DNA of 64,000 bases, taken from contig NZ_JAMGBF010000044.1 in the NCBI RefSeq assembly GCF_023516615.1, forward strand, positions 31,338-95,337, in the 5' to 3' direction. The notes under the pieces were generated by a model. That model ran no database searches. It was not told where the DNA came from and worked only from the letters and a program-made list of their open reading frames with translations. The translations under genes and the position numbers were made by a program. Positions 32,673-40,962 of this stretch are shown in pieces (within the stretch, counting starts at the first letter, position 1; each line of letters opens with the position of its first letter). The stretch is from Streptomyces panaciradicis. GTDB lineage: Bacteria; Actinomycetota; Actinomycetes; Streptomycetales; Streptomycetaceae.

Positions 32673-32996
32673 TCAGGCGGCGTTGCGCTGGCAGGGCACG
32701 CAGAAGGGCGTGTAGGGCAGGATCTCCAGACGCTCGACCGGGATCGGCTTGCCGCACGTGCCGCAGACGCCGTAGCTGCCGTCCTGAACGCGGGAGAGGG
32801 CGGCCTCCACCTCGGCGAGGACGCGACGGATGGTGTCCTTCTGCGCGGACACCACCTGCTCCTCCCCGGCACCGGCTTCGCCGATGGCCCGCAACTGGGT
32901 GAGGCGGGAGGCACGTTCGTGTTCGAGGCGCTGCACCGCCTCGTGCGGCGTCAGCCGCTCACGGGAGGCGGGGGACCGGTGCGTGTCGAGGGACAT
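32673..32996 (-). CDS. TraR/DksA-type zinc-finger protein
   Basis: 107 residues. Coiled-coil of about 15-65 (AVQRLEHERASRLTQLRAIGEAGAGEEQ), then DGSYGVCGTCGKPIPVERLEILPYTPFCVPCQ with four zinc Cys. It shares the layout of the gene at 32256 and may have arisen by duplication; the two are only 45 bases apart. First gene of the operon. A 336-base region with the 33185-33200 palindrome separates it from the sensor kinase gene on the opposite strand. Confidence 0.88.
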   Translation of the reverse strand: MSLDTHRSPASRERLTPHEAVQRLEHERASRLTQLRAIGEAGAGEEQVVSAQKDTIRRVLAEVEAALSRVQDGSYGVCGTCGKPIPVERLEILPYTPFCVPCQRNAA

Positions 32997-33333
32997 GGAG
33001 CTTGCCTTTCGATGAGGAGGCGGGCGTGTCGGGCGCCCAGCGGACGTCGGCCGGGGTGGGTAGTCAGGGGCGAGGGTTCATGTCTCCACCGTGACGGGCA
33101 TGCCGTACGAAACCCATCGGGCGCGATACCCATCTGCGGCACGGCTCGGGGTCTGCCGCGGCGCGGTGGAGCAGGCCGGAGAAATGGGCATTGGAGCCCA
33201 TCGACGCTGTGAGCGGCAGCGGGCAGGCTGGGTGGCAGGCCGGTCAGGACCTGTGGCCGTGGCTCACGCTCTGGGGGCGCGGTGGCCGACAGTAGAGGCA
33301 CAGCCGTGTCACCCAGCGAAAGGCGTCTTCCCG
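32997..33333. other. Divergent promoter region of TraR operon and sensor kinase
   Basis: 337 bases, no gene. Contains repeated CCCATC motifs around 33114-33135 and a palindrome at 33184-33201. Confidence 0.5.
33185..33200. promoter_or_regulatory. Palindrome related to the DevR-like boxes
   Basis: TGGGCATTGGAGCCCA (arms ATGGGC/GCCCAT if extended one base each side). It has the G2-4 and C13-15 positions of the GGGxC-N4-GxCCC element but lacks C6 and G11, so it is a weak match. It stands in the divergent region between the TraR operon and the sensor kinase. Confidence 0.35.
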
Positions 33334-34287
33334 TTGTCCCTGTTCTGGCGGATCTTCGCGCTCAACGCGGTCGTGCTGGGAAGCGCCACCGCGCTGCTGC
33401 TGTGGGCTCCGGTGACGGTCTCCGTTCCGGTGGTGCTGACCGAGGCGGTCATCCTCGTGTCCGGTCTGGTCGTCATGCTGGTCGCCAACGCGGCCCTGCT
33501 GCGGATCGGGCTGGCCCCGCTCGACCGGCTCACCCGCCTGATGGCCACCGTCGATCTGCTGCGCCCCGGTCAGCGGCTCCCGGAAGGGGGCCGCGGCGAG
33601 ACCGCCGAACTGATCCGCACCTTCAACGCCATGCTGGAGCGCCTGGAACACGAACGGGCCTCCAGCAGTGCCCGTGTCCTGCTCGCCCAGGAAGCCGAGC
33701 GGCGTCGCATCGCCCAGGAACTGCACGACGAGGTCGGCCAGAGCATGACCGCGATCCTGCTCGCCCTGGAACGGGCCGCCGACGAGGCGGACGAGCCCCT
33801 GCGCGGTGAGCTGAGGCAGGCGCAGGAGATCACCCGCGGGAGCCTGGACGAGGTACGGCGCCTGGTACGCCGGCTGCGGCCGGGCGTGCTGGAGGACCTC
33901 GGTCTGATCAGCGCCCTGACCTCGCTGACCACGGAGTTCGCCACCCACGTCGGACTGCGCGTGGTCCGCCGCTTCGACACCGGCCTGCCCGCCCTGGACC
34001 AGCAGACGGAACTGGTGCTGTACCGCGTCGCCCAGGAAGCCCTGACGAACGCGGCCCGCCACGCCGAGGCCGGCCAGGTCGAGGTGAGCCTGCACCGCAC
34101 CGGCGAGGCGGTGGTGCTGGCCGTCGCCGACGACGGTCGCGGAAGCGGGGTCGCCCAGGAAGGGGCGGGAATCCGCGGAATGCGCGAGCGGGCCCTGCTC
34201 ATCGGGGCCACGCTGGACGTCACCTCCCAGCCGCAGGCCGGTACGACGGTCCGCCTGACCGTGCCCCTCCTCAGGAAGCAGCCATGA
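33334..34287 (+). CDS. Sensor histidine kinase, HisKA_3 (NarL-type) family
   Basis: 317 residues from TTG 33334 behind GAAAGG; a better ATG/GTG start in frame was not found. Two transmembrane helices in the first 60 residues (LFWRIFALNAVVLGSATALLLWA and VILVSGLVVMLVANAALL), then HAMP (about 60-110), the dimerisation helix with the phospho-His in RRRIAQELHDEVGQ (H131), and the HATPase with NAARHAEAG and DDGRGSGV. No GAF or PAS input domain, so unlike DevS/DosT it has no heme sensor. Its stop overlaps the ATG of the response regulator by 4 bases. Confidence 0.88.
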   Translation: MSLFWRIFALNAVVLGSATALLLWAPVTVSVPVVLTEAVILVSGLVVMLVANAALLRIGLAPLDRLTRLMATVDLLRPGQRLPEGGRGETAELIRTFNAMLERLEHERASSSARVLLAQEAERRRIAQELHDEVGQSMTAILLALERAADEADEPLRGELRQAQEITRGSLDEVRRLVRRLRPGVLEDLGLISALTSLTTEFATHVGLRVVRRFDTGLPALDQQTELVLYRVAQEALTNAARHAEAGQVEVSLHRTGEAVVLAVADDGRGSGVAQEGAGIRGMRERALLIGATLDVTSQPQAGTTVRLTVPLLRKQP

Positions 34288-34949
34288 CCACGCCCCACAC
34301 CTCCGTGATCCGCATCCTCCTCGCCGACGACCACGCGCTGGTACGTCGGGGAGTGCGGCTCATCCTCGACCGGGAGCCGGACCTCGAGGTCGTCGCCGAG
34401 GCCGGGGACGGCGCGGAAGCCGTCGACCTGATCCGCACCCATGACGTCGACCTGGCCGTGATGGACATCGCGATGCCCCGCATGACCGGTCTGCAGGCCA
34501 CTCGCGAACTGCTCCGGCTCAAGCCCGCCCTGCGCGTCCTGATGCTGACGATGCACGACAACGAGCAGTACTTCTTCCAGGCGCTGAAGGCCGGCGCCAG
34601 TGGATACGTCCTCAAGTCCGTGGCCGACCGCGACCTGGTCGCGGCATGCCGCGCCGCCATGCGCGACGAGCCCTTCCTGTACCCCGGCGCGGTCACCGCC
34701 CTGATCCGCAACTACCTCGACCGGATCCGCAACGGCGAGGAGCCGCCCGAGCAGATCCTCACCCCGCGCGAGGAGGAAGTCCTCAAACTCGTCGCCGAGG
34801 GCCACTCCTCCAAGGAGATCGCCGAGATGCTCTTCATCAGCATCAAGACCGTGCATCGGCACCGGGAGAACCTGCTGCACAAGCTCGGTCTGCGGGACCG
34901 GCTGGAGCTGACCCGCTACGCGATCCGCGCAGGACTCATCGAAGCCTGA
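34284..34949 (+). CDS. NarL/LuxR-family response regulator
   Basis: 221 residues. Receiver domain 1-125 with phospho-acceptor D61 (DLAVMDIAMPRM) and ILLADDHALVRRGV at the N terminus; LuxR-type HTH 150-215 (ILTPREEEVLKLVAEGHSSKEIAEMLFISIKTVHRHRENLLHKLGL). The recognition helix (KTVHRHRENLLHKL) differs from that of DevR (KTVKNYVSRLL), so it need not be the protein that binds the DevR-like boxes nearby. Translationally coupled to its kinase. Confidence 0.92.
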   Translation: MTTPHTSVIRILLADDHALVRRGVRLILDREPDLEVVAEAGDGAEAVDLIRTHDVDLAVMDIAMPRMTGLQATRELLRLKPALRVLMLTMHDNEQYFFQALKAGASGYVLKSVADRDLVAACRAAMRDEPFLYPGAVTALIRNYLDRIRNGEEPPEQILTPREEEVLKLVAEGHSSKEIAEMLFISIKTVHRHRENLLHKLGLRDRLELTRYAIRAGLIEA

Positions 34950-35055
34950 CCCTGCCCACCACCGTGAGCGTCCGGATGTCCGTGCACAGCCGGACTCCGG
35001 AAAGCCCGCACCGCTCACGGCAGACCACGACCGACAGGGAAGGAACCCCGGGGGG

Positions 35056-35481
35056 ATGGCGATGGCCCGCTTCGCGCACACCGTGCCGCGCACGCGCCGA
35101 TCGCGCTGGGCCGTGGTGTGCGTCGTCCTGCTCGGCCTGGTCGTCACCCTGCTCGGCCCGTCGGGTCCGGGGGCGGGGCACCTCCGCGTCCCGGACGGTC
35201 CGGTGCCCGCTGCCGGGACCGTCTCGGCGCACGGTGCCGTCCATCGCGGCGAGGTGCTCGCGGACGACGCGGACCCGGACGTCCGCACCGTCGCGGTCCG
35301 AAGCCATCGGGACGCCACCGGAGAGCGTCCTGCCCCGCCCGCCCCCACCCCCGCCCCGTCAGGGACGGCCGGCTCGTGCGGGCCGGCCCGGTCTCGGACC
35401 CGGCCGGCAGTCCTCCCTGCGCAGGAGCAGCCTGCCCACCGTCACGGGGTGAGGGCACCCCCTCCGTTCTCCGGCACCTGA
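35056..35481 (+). CDS. Putative secreted or membrane-anchored protein, unknown
   Basis: 141 residues from the ATG at 35056 (GGGGGG just upstream; a second ATG follows at 35062). One hydrophobic N-terminal helix (WAVVCVVLLGLVVTLLG) with positive residues before it, then a low-complexity tail rich in Pro, Ala, Arg and His. It resembles no family I know. It lies after the response regulator and before SecDF; coding is probable from position and start but not proven. Confidence 0.45.
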   Translation: MAMARFAHTVPRTRRSRWAVVCVVLLGLVVTLLGPSGPGAGHLRVPDGPVPAAGTVSAHGAVHRGEVLADDADPDVRTVAVRSHRDATGERPAPPAPTPAPSGTAGSCGPARSRTRPAVLPAQEQPAHRHGVRAPPPFSGT

Positions 35482-35563
35482 CCCCTCCCTCACCTTCCCC
35501 CCTTCCCTTCCTTGCCGACCGCCGCCACTGCCCTGGCCGCGGTGTGCCCGCCGGAGGCGCGCT

Positions 35564-37786
35564 GTGAACCGATCCCCGCACATCAGAGGGCTGATCGCCC
35601 TCGCCGTCGTTGCCCTGTCCCTGTACGTCGCTCTCACCAGACCCGTCCACCTCGGACTCGATCTGCGGGGCGGCACACAGATCATGCTGGAAACCCGCCC
35701 CACCGCCGCAGCCGACACCGACAGCGAGGCCACGGACCGCACCGTGGAAGTGCTGCGCGGCCGCATCGACGCGCTCGGCGTGGCCGAACCCACCATCGCC
35801 CGCTCCGGCGACGACCGGATCGTCGTCGAACTGCCCGGCCTGCAGGATCCACGGAAGGCGGCCGACGTGCTCGGCCGCACCGCCCAGCTCACCTTCCACC
35901 AGGTCCTCGGTACGGCGACCGACGCCCCTGAGGGGCTCCCCGGACAGCCCCGCGAGCGGGTCATGGCCGACGAATCCGGCCGACCGCTGCGTCTCCAGGC
36001 GCCGTCGGTGACCGGCAAGGACGTCGAGAAGGCGGCAGCCCGCTTCGACCAGAACGGCGTCGGCGGATGGCACGTCACCGTCGACTTCAAGGGACCGGGA
36101 CAGCAGGGGTGGGCGCGCCTGACCGGCGCGGCCGCCTGCCACGCGGCCGGGGATCCGGCCCGCCGTGTCGCCATCGTCCTGGACGACAAGATCATCTCCT
36201 CGCCGCAGGTCGACCCGTCCGTCGCCTGCCGCACCGGCATCACCGGCGGCTCCACCCAGATCACCGGAAGCTTCGACGACACCGAGGCCAAGGAACTGGC
36301 CCTGCTCATCAACGGGGGAGCGCTGCCGGTGCCGGTCGAGATCGTCGAGCAGCGCACCGTCGGCCCCACCCTCGGCGCGCAGGCCATCACGGCCAGCGCC
36401 TGGGCCGCCGTCATCGGCACCGCTTTGACGTCGCTGTTCATCATCGCGCTCTACCGGGTCATGGGAGTCCTCGCGACCGTGGCCCTGGCCTGCTACGGCC
36501 TCATCTCCTACGCCGCCCTCGCCGGCCTCGGGGCGACGCTCACCCTGCCGGGCCTCGCCGGATTCGTACTGGCCATCGGCATGGCCGTCGACGCCAACGT
36601 GCTCGTCTTCGAACGGGCTCGGGAGGAGTACGCCTCCCGGCACCGTCCCACCCCGCGGTCTTCCCTGACCGCGGGATTCCGCAGAGCCTTCAGCGCCATC
36701 GCCGACTCCAACATCACCACGCTCATCGCCGCCGGCCTTCTGTTCTTCCTGGCCTCCGGGCCCGTGCGCGGATTCGGTGTCACGCTGGGCATCGGCGTCG
36801 TCGCGTCCATGGTCAGCGCACTGGTCATCACCCGCGCGCTCGGCGACTACGCCGTAGCCCGCCCTCACCTGCGCCGCCGCCCCCGCCTCACCGGCATCGC
36901 CCACGTCGGCGGCGTCCGCGCCCGCCTCACCCGCACGCGGCCGAATTTGATGCGCCACCCACGCCGGTGGCTGGCCGCCTCCGCAACCGCCCTCGTCCTG
37001 GCAGCCTCCGGGATCGTCGTGCGCGGCGTCGACTTCGGCATCGAATTCACCGGCGGTCGCCTCATCGAATACACCACGACCGCTCCCGTCGACCCGGACC
37101 GTGCTCGTACGGCGCTCACCGACGCCGGATTCCCCAGGGCCGTCGTCCAGACCTCCGGCGACCACCGGCTCACGGTCCGCACCCAGCCCCTGACCAACGC
37201 CCAGGCCGAGGCCATCACCGACACCGTCACCGAGCTGGCAGGCCGAGCCGACAAGGTCCGCGACGAAGCGATCGGGCCCAGCCTCGGCGAGGAACTGCGC
37301 CGCGGCGCCCTCATCGCCCTGGCCGTCGCCCTGGGCGCCCAGCTCGTCTACCTCACCGCACGGTTCCGCTGGCTGCTGGGAACCTCCGCGATCGTCGCCC
37401 TCGCTCATGACGTCGTGATCCTCGTCGGCATCTTCGCCTGGCTCGGCAAGCCCGTCGACGGCGTCTTCCTGGCCGCGCTGCTGACCGTGATCGGCTACTC
37501 CGTCAACGACTCCGTCGTCGTCTTCGACCGGATCAGAGAACTCGGCCGCCGCGGCCGTAAGGAGCCCTTCGCCGGCGTCGCCAACCAGGCGCTCGTGCAG
37601 ACCCTGCCGCGCACCGTCAACACCGGCATGGGCGCGGCGTTCATCCTCACCGCTCTGACCGTCCTCGGCGGCGACACCCTGACCGACTTCGCTCTCGCGC
37701 TCCTCATCGGTCTGGTGGTGGGCACCTACTCCTCGATGTTCACCGCCACCCCGCTGGCCGTCGAAATGCATCACCGCAGCAGATGA
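35564..37786 (+). CDS. Fused SecDF protein-export subunit
   Basis: 740 residues from GTG 35564 behind GGAGG. N-terminal SecD half (about 1-430): HLGLDLRGGTQIMLE, then a large external domain, then the six-helix block with FVLAIGMAVDANVLVFER. C-terminal SecF half (about 440-740): GIEFTGGRLIEY and VIGYSVNDSVVVFDRIRE. The complete fusion is intact. Streptomycetes normally encode separate secD and secF in a ruvB-relA type cluster, so this fused form is probably an accessory copy, and its island position suggests stress use. A strong hairpin follows the stop. Confidence 0.93.
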   Translation: MNRSPHIRGLIALAVVALSLYVALTRPVHLGLDLRGGTQIMLETRPTAAADTDSEATDRTVEVLRGRIDALGVAEPTIARSGDDRIVVELPGLQDPRKAADVLGRTAQLTFHQVLGTATDAPEGLPGQPRERVMADESGRPLRLQAPSVTGKDVEKAAARFDQNGVGGWHVTVDFKGPGQQGWARLTGAAACHAAGDPARRVAIVLDDKIISSPQVDPSVACRTGITGGSTQITGSFDDTEAKELALLINGGALPVPVEIVEQRTVGPTLGAQAITASAWAAVIGTALTSLFIIALYRVMGVLATVALACYGLISYAALAGLGATLTLPGLAGFVLAIGMAVDANVLVFERAREEYASRHRPTPRSSLTAGFRRAFSAIADSNITTLIAAGLLFFLASGPVRGFGVTLGIGVVASMVSALVITRALGDYAVARPHLRRRPRLTGIAHVGGVRARLTRTRPNLMRHPRRWLAASATALVLAASGIVVRGVDFGIEFTGGRLIEYTTTAPVDPDRARTALTDAGFPRAVVQTSGDHRLTVRTQPLTNAQAEAITDTVTELAGRADKVRDEAIGPSLGEELRRGALIALAVALGAQLVYLTARFRWLLGTSAIVALAHDVVILVGIFAWLGKPVDGVFLAALLTVIGYSVNDSVVVFDRIRELGRRGRKEPFAGVANQALVQTLPRTVNTGMGAAFILTALTVLGGDTLTDFALALLIGLVVGTYSSMFTATPLAVEMHHRSR

Positions 37787-37890
37787 CGGGCTTTACGACG
37801 TCACCGCCCGCGGGCGGTACGACGGCGAGCCCGCACGTCGACGGCGGCTGATCGGAGCCAGGGCGGCCGCTCTCGGTTCGGGGTCCCGGT

Positions 37891-37931
37891 GAGGAAGGGC
37901 CGTCGGGACGAGCGCCCGACGGCCCTTCCTC
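37891..37931. terminator. Bidirectional hairpin between secDF and chaplin
   Basis: A perfect 17-bp stem (37891-37907 with 37915-37931) with a 7-base loop, placed between convergent genes. Confidence 0.8.
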
Positions 37932-37954
37932 CCGGAGCGCAGGACGCGAAATCG

Positions 37955-38653
37955 TCACTGCGCCTTGCGGGCACGGCTGCCGCGGTACATGGCTGCTCCA
38001 CTCAGCAGCAGCCCCGCACTCGCGGCGACCAGGGGCAACGTGCCGTCCGTGCCGGTGTGGGCCAGCGCGGCCGAGACCTGCTCCTGCGGTGCGAAGTCGG
38101 CAGCGCGCGGCCCCGGGTGCGGCTGCGGCCGCGCGGGCTGCTCGACCGGGACCGGCGGCGCGCCCGGGGCGGGCGGCTTCACTCCGTCGGGCGTGGTGAC
38201 GCCCGGCGGCGCGGACTCGCCGGGGGACGTGTTCTTGGCGTCATTGCCGAACACCGGGTTGCCGACGCCCGCCACGTCGACGGTGTTGCCGCTGACCTCG
38301 ACCGGGAGGTGGAGGGGCAGCTGAACGCCGTTGCCGGAGACGACGCCCGGCGAGTGCCGTTCATCGCCGGTGGCCGCGGCACCGCCGGGTGCCGTGGACG
38401 GGCCGGCTTCGGTGGATCGGTCGGTGCAGGCGTTGCCCGCCGCGGGGTTGAGCAGTCCGACGACGTTCACCGTGTTCCCGCACGCCTGGACCGGGGCGTG
38501 CGCCGGGAGTTGGATGGTGTTGCCGGAGACCGACCCCGGTGAGTCGGCGGCCGAACCGTCCGCCGCGGAGTCGGCGTACACCGGTCCCGCCACGGCCATC
38601 GCCCCGGAGACGACGGCAACGGCGATCACACCGTTTCGGGTGGCGTGTCTCAT
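37955..38653 (-). CDS. Long chaplin with sortase signal (ChpA/B/C type)
   Basis: 232 residues. Signal peptide at 1-27 (VIAVAVVSGAMAVAGPVYA). Two chaplin domains: the first at about 35-80 with the Cys pair C58 and C76 (SVSGNTIQLPAHAPVQACGN), the second at about 98-142 (VVSGNGVQLPLHLPVEVSGN), in which both Cys positions are replaced. Pro-rich spacer, then LAHTG (197-201), a hydrophobic helix and a basic tail: a LAXTG class E sortase signal for wall anchoring. Long chaplins display amphipathic chaplin modules on aerial hyphae to help them leave the aqueous phase. Confidence 0.93.
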   Translation of the reverse strand: MRHATRNGVIAVAVVSGAMAVAGPVYADSAADGSAADSPGSVSGNTIQLPAHAPVQACGNTVNVVGLLNPAAGNACTDRSTEAGPSTAPGGAAATGDERHSPGVVSGNGVQLPLHLPVEVSGNTVDVAGVGNPVFGNDAKNTSPGESAPPGVTTPDGVKPPAPGAPPVPVEQPARPQPHPGPRAADFAPQEQVSAALAHTGTDGTLPLVAASAGLLLSGAAMYRGSRARKAQ

Positions 38654-38865
38654 GGATCCCTGCCTTCCAGACGTGGTCGCGGGCAGTCACCCGCGTTCCA
38701 TCAACGTCGACGAGCCGTTCCGGTTATGGCTTGTTGATCTTTGTCGTCTCGCCCACTGAACCCCCGGCGGGAGTGCACCCGTGCCCGCGGCCCGGGCCCC
38801 GCTGTGCGGGGACGTCGGCGCACGGCATGCGGTTCGGCCCACGAGGCGGGGGAGAGGCTCATGTC

Positions 38866-39636
38866 ATGCATCAGGTGCAGGAGATCGTGGACCTCGTCGA
38901 CGGCGTCCCGGGACTGGACGTCGTCGGCAGCTACCTGCACGGCTCGTCCGTGCTCGGCGGCCTCAGGCCGGCCGGCGACCTGGACGTGCTGGTGGTCTCC
39001 CGGCGGCGCATGGACGGGCGGGCGCGGCGGAACCTCCTCGACGGCGCGCTCCGCGTCTCCGGCTCCGGGAACACGCGCCGACCGGTCGAGCTCACGGTGG
39101 TCGTCCAGTCCGAGGTCCGGCCGTGGAGGTACCCGCCCACCTGTGACTTCCTCTTTGGCGAGTGGCTGCGCGAGGAGTACGAGGCCGGGAAGATCCCCCT
39201 GCCCGAGCCCATGCCCGACCTGGCCCTGCTGATCGCCGCCACGTCGGCCGGTGACCATCCCCTGACCGGCCCGCACCCGGCGCGGATCCTGGACCCGGTC
39301 CCGCGGGCCGATCTGGTCCGGGCGAGCCTGGCGGGAATCCCCGGCCTGCTCGACGACCTGCACCACGACACCCGGAACGTCCTGCTGACCCTCGCCCGGA
39401 TCTGGACCACACTCGCGACCGGTGAGATCAAGTCGAAGAACGCCGCGGCGGACTGGGCCCTCGCGCGTCTCCCGCCCGAGCACCGCGCCGTCCTCGAGCA
39501 CGCCAGGTACCTCTACCTCAACTGCCCCTACACGGAGGAGAACTGGAGTGGTGCCTTGCGGGAGGGGGTCTCCCCCCTCGTGGACTGCCTGCTCGCCGAG
39601 ATCGACCGGCTGCGCACCGCAACCTCACAGGGGTGA
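38866..39636 (+). CDS. Nucleotidyltransferase-fold protein, aminoglycoside 3''-adenylyltransferase-like
   Basis: 256 residues from ATG 38866, with GGGGGAGAGG upstream. N-terminal nucleotidyltransferase core: GSYLHGSSVLGGLRPAGDLDVLVV (GSx...G...DxD), then RRPVELTVVV as third acidic position. C-terminal helical domain with ATGEIKSKNAAADWALARLPPEHRAVLE, the DUF4111 region of AadA-type enzymes that modify streptomycin/spectinomycin. Whether it gives resistance is unknown; many streptomycetes carry such homologues without antibiotic neighbours. Confidence 0.86.
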   Translation: MHQVQEIVDLVDGVPGLDVVGSYLHGSSVLGGLRPAGDLDVLVVSRRRMDGRARRNLLDGALRVSGSGNTRRPVELTVVVQSEVRPWRYPPTCDFLFGEWLREEYEAGKIPLPEPMPDLALLIAATSAGDHPLTGPHPARILDPVPRADLVRASLAGIPGLLDDLHHDTRNVLLTLARIWTTLATGEIKSKNAAADWALARLPPEHRAVLEHARYLYLNCPYTEENWSGALREGVSPLVDCLLAEIDRLRTATSQG

Positions 39637-39640
39637 CCGG

Positions 39641-39693
39641 GCGAGGGCCGATGTCCGACCCGGTTGCCACCCGGGCCGGGCATCGGCCCTCGC
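39641..39693. terminator. Hairpin between aadA-like gene and CBS gene
   Basis: A perfect 13-bp stem (39641-39653 with 39681-39693) and a 27-base loop containing smaller GC pairs, between two convergent genes. Confidence 0.65.
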
Positions 39694-39733
39694 CGATACG
39701 AAAATCCCCGCGAGCGAATGGGTCCCGCGGTAC

Positions 39734-40405
39734 TCACCCTTCGACAGGAGCCGTCCGGGAGGCCTCTCGGCAGCCGATGTGCGCGGAGAGGGAGACGACG
39801 CCGTCGACGTCGCGGCAGAGCCGCTCGACGATGGGGATCAGGCTGGACGCGTCGACCGTTCCTTTGAGCGTCACCTTCCCGTCGTGCACCTCGACCGTCA
39901 CATCCGACGGCGCGAGGTGCAGCGTCCGCCGCAGGACGTCCTGGGTGATCTCGTCCCGGATGGCGTCGTCCCGGCGCAGGAAGATCCGCAGGAGGTCACC
40001 GCGGCTGACGATGCCCCTCAGCCGGTCCGCCTCGTCCACCACGGGCAGCCGCTTGAAGTTCCGCAGCGCCATCAGCCGGGCCGCCTCGACCGCGGTCCAC
40101 TCCGGACGCGCGCACACGGCGGGAGAGGACATCAGCTCCCCGGCCGTGGAGGCCTCGGCCTTGGCACGCTCCCACGTCTCCAGACGCGGCAGCGGTGTCC
40201 GGCTGGACGGGTCGCTCTGGGCGGAGCACTTGCGCAGCAGGTCGGCCTCGGACACCACGCCCAGGGGGTGGTCCATCTCGTCCACGACGGGCACCGCGGT
40301 GATGCCGTTCTCCGCCAGCAGCTCGACGATCTCCTTGAACGGCGTGTCGTACCGGGCCCGGACGACACCATGGGTCATCAGGTCGGCAACAGTACGGTGC
40401 TGCAT
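39734..40405 (-). CDS. CBS-pair and BON domain protein
   Basis: 223 residues. Two CBS motifs, about 1-60 (TVADLMTHGVVRARYDTPFKEIVELLAENGITAVPVVD) and 90-145 (TAGELMSSPAVCARPEWTAVEAARLMALRNFKRLPVVD), followed by a BON domain at about 150-215 (IRDEITQDVLRRTLHLAPSDVTVEVHDGKVTLKGTVD). CBS pairs sense adenosine nucleotides; BON domains bind membranes or lipids. Proteins of this kind are DosR-controlled in mycobacteria. A DevR-like box lies about 95 bases upstream of the start codon. Function unknown. Confidence 0.9.
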   Translation of the reverse strand: MQHRTVADLMTHGVVRARYDTPFKEIVELLAENGITAVPVVDEMDHPLGVVSEADLLRKCSAQSDPSSRTPLPRLETWERAKAEASTAGELMSSPAVCARPEWTAVEAARLMALRNFKRLPVVDEADRLRGIVSRGDLLRIFLRRDDAIRDEITQDVLRRTLHLAPSDVTVEVHDGKVTLKGTVDASSLIPIVERLCRDVDGVVSLSAHIGCREASRTAPVEG

Positions 40406-40498
40406 GTCGTCCTCCCTTCGCGGTGTGACAACCGCGTGGTCACATGTCCAGCGTGTCAGCGCCGGCTCGTCGGCAGGAGAGCCACCCAGGACCCAATC

Positions 40499-40514
40499 AG
40501 GGCCGGACGGCCCG
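40499..40514. promoter_or_regulatory. DevR/DosR-like box, divergent CBS and DUF1918 genes
   Basis: AGGGCCGGACGGCCCG: GGGxC-N4-GxCCC core. It lies 93 bases upstream of the CBS gene (minus strand) and 108 bases upstream of the DUF1918 gene (plus strand), so it could serve both. Confidence 0.5.
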
Positions 40515-40622
40515 GAAGCAGGTCCATCCGGTCCCTCGGATCAGGGTTCCTGAGCCCAAGCGGCCGCAGCCCCCGCATGCCACGTTGGACACAGGAGCGG
40601 ATGAAGAAAGCGGGTGACGATC

Positions 40623-40817
40623 ATGCGAGCTGAACTCGGTGACGTACTTGTCGTCGAAAGCCCGACCACCGGAGTCACCAAGCGCGACGGCGAGATAGTG
40701 GGCCTCCACCACGAGGACGGCACCCCTCCCTACGACGTGCGCTGGTCGGACACCCATGAGGTGACCCTCGTGTTCCCCGGCCCCGACGCGCACGTCCGCC
40801 ACGTCGAACACACCTAG
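40623..40817 (+). CDS. DUF1918 protein
   Basis: 64 residues from ATG 40623; a GTG at 40614 is the alternative. Sequence MRAELGDVLVVES, RDGEIVGLHHEDGTPPYDVRWSD, and HEVTLVFPGPDAHV match the small all-beta DUF1918 family. Function unknown; actinobacterial members often occur in DevR-type stress clusters, as here. Confidence 0.88.
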   Translation: MRAELGDVLVVESPTTGVTKRDGEIVGLHHEDGTPPYDVRWSDTHEVTLVFPGPDAHVRHVEHT

Positions 40818-40841
40818 GCCCGGCCTGTTCGGCCTTCGCCG

Positions 40842-40859
40842 AGGGGCCTGATGGCCCCT
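40842..40859. promoter_or_regulatory. DevR/DosR-like box upstream of 40963 gene
   Basis: AGGGGCCTGATGGCCCCT, an 18-base palindrome with a 4-base centre TGAT. The inner 16 bases (40843-40858) fit GGGxC-N4-GxCCC. It ends 103 bases before the start codon at 40963. Confidence 0.5.
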
Positions 40860-40962
40860 GCACGGGCGTCGGCGAGGGGGACAGCATGGGAGGACGATGT
40901 TCAAGCGCACCGGGGCGGAGCGGACACGTTGCGTCGCGGACACCTCCGGAGGTGAGGGGCCG

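Noticed and set aside
38866..39636. Aminoglycoside resistance gene as part of an antibiotic cluster
   Set aside because: No biosynthetic or transport genes nearby; listed as a nucleotidyltransferase-fold protein only.
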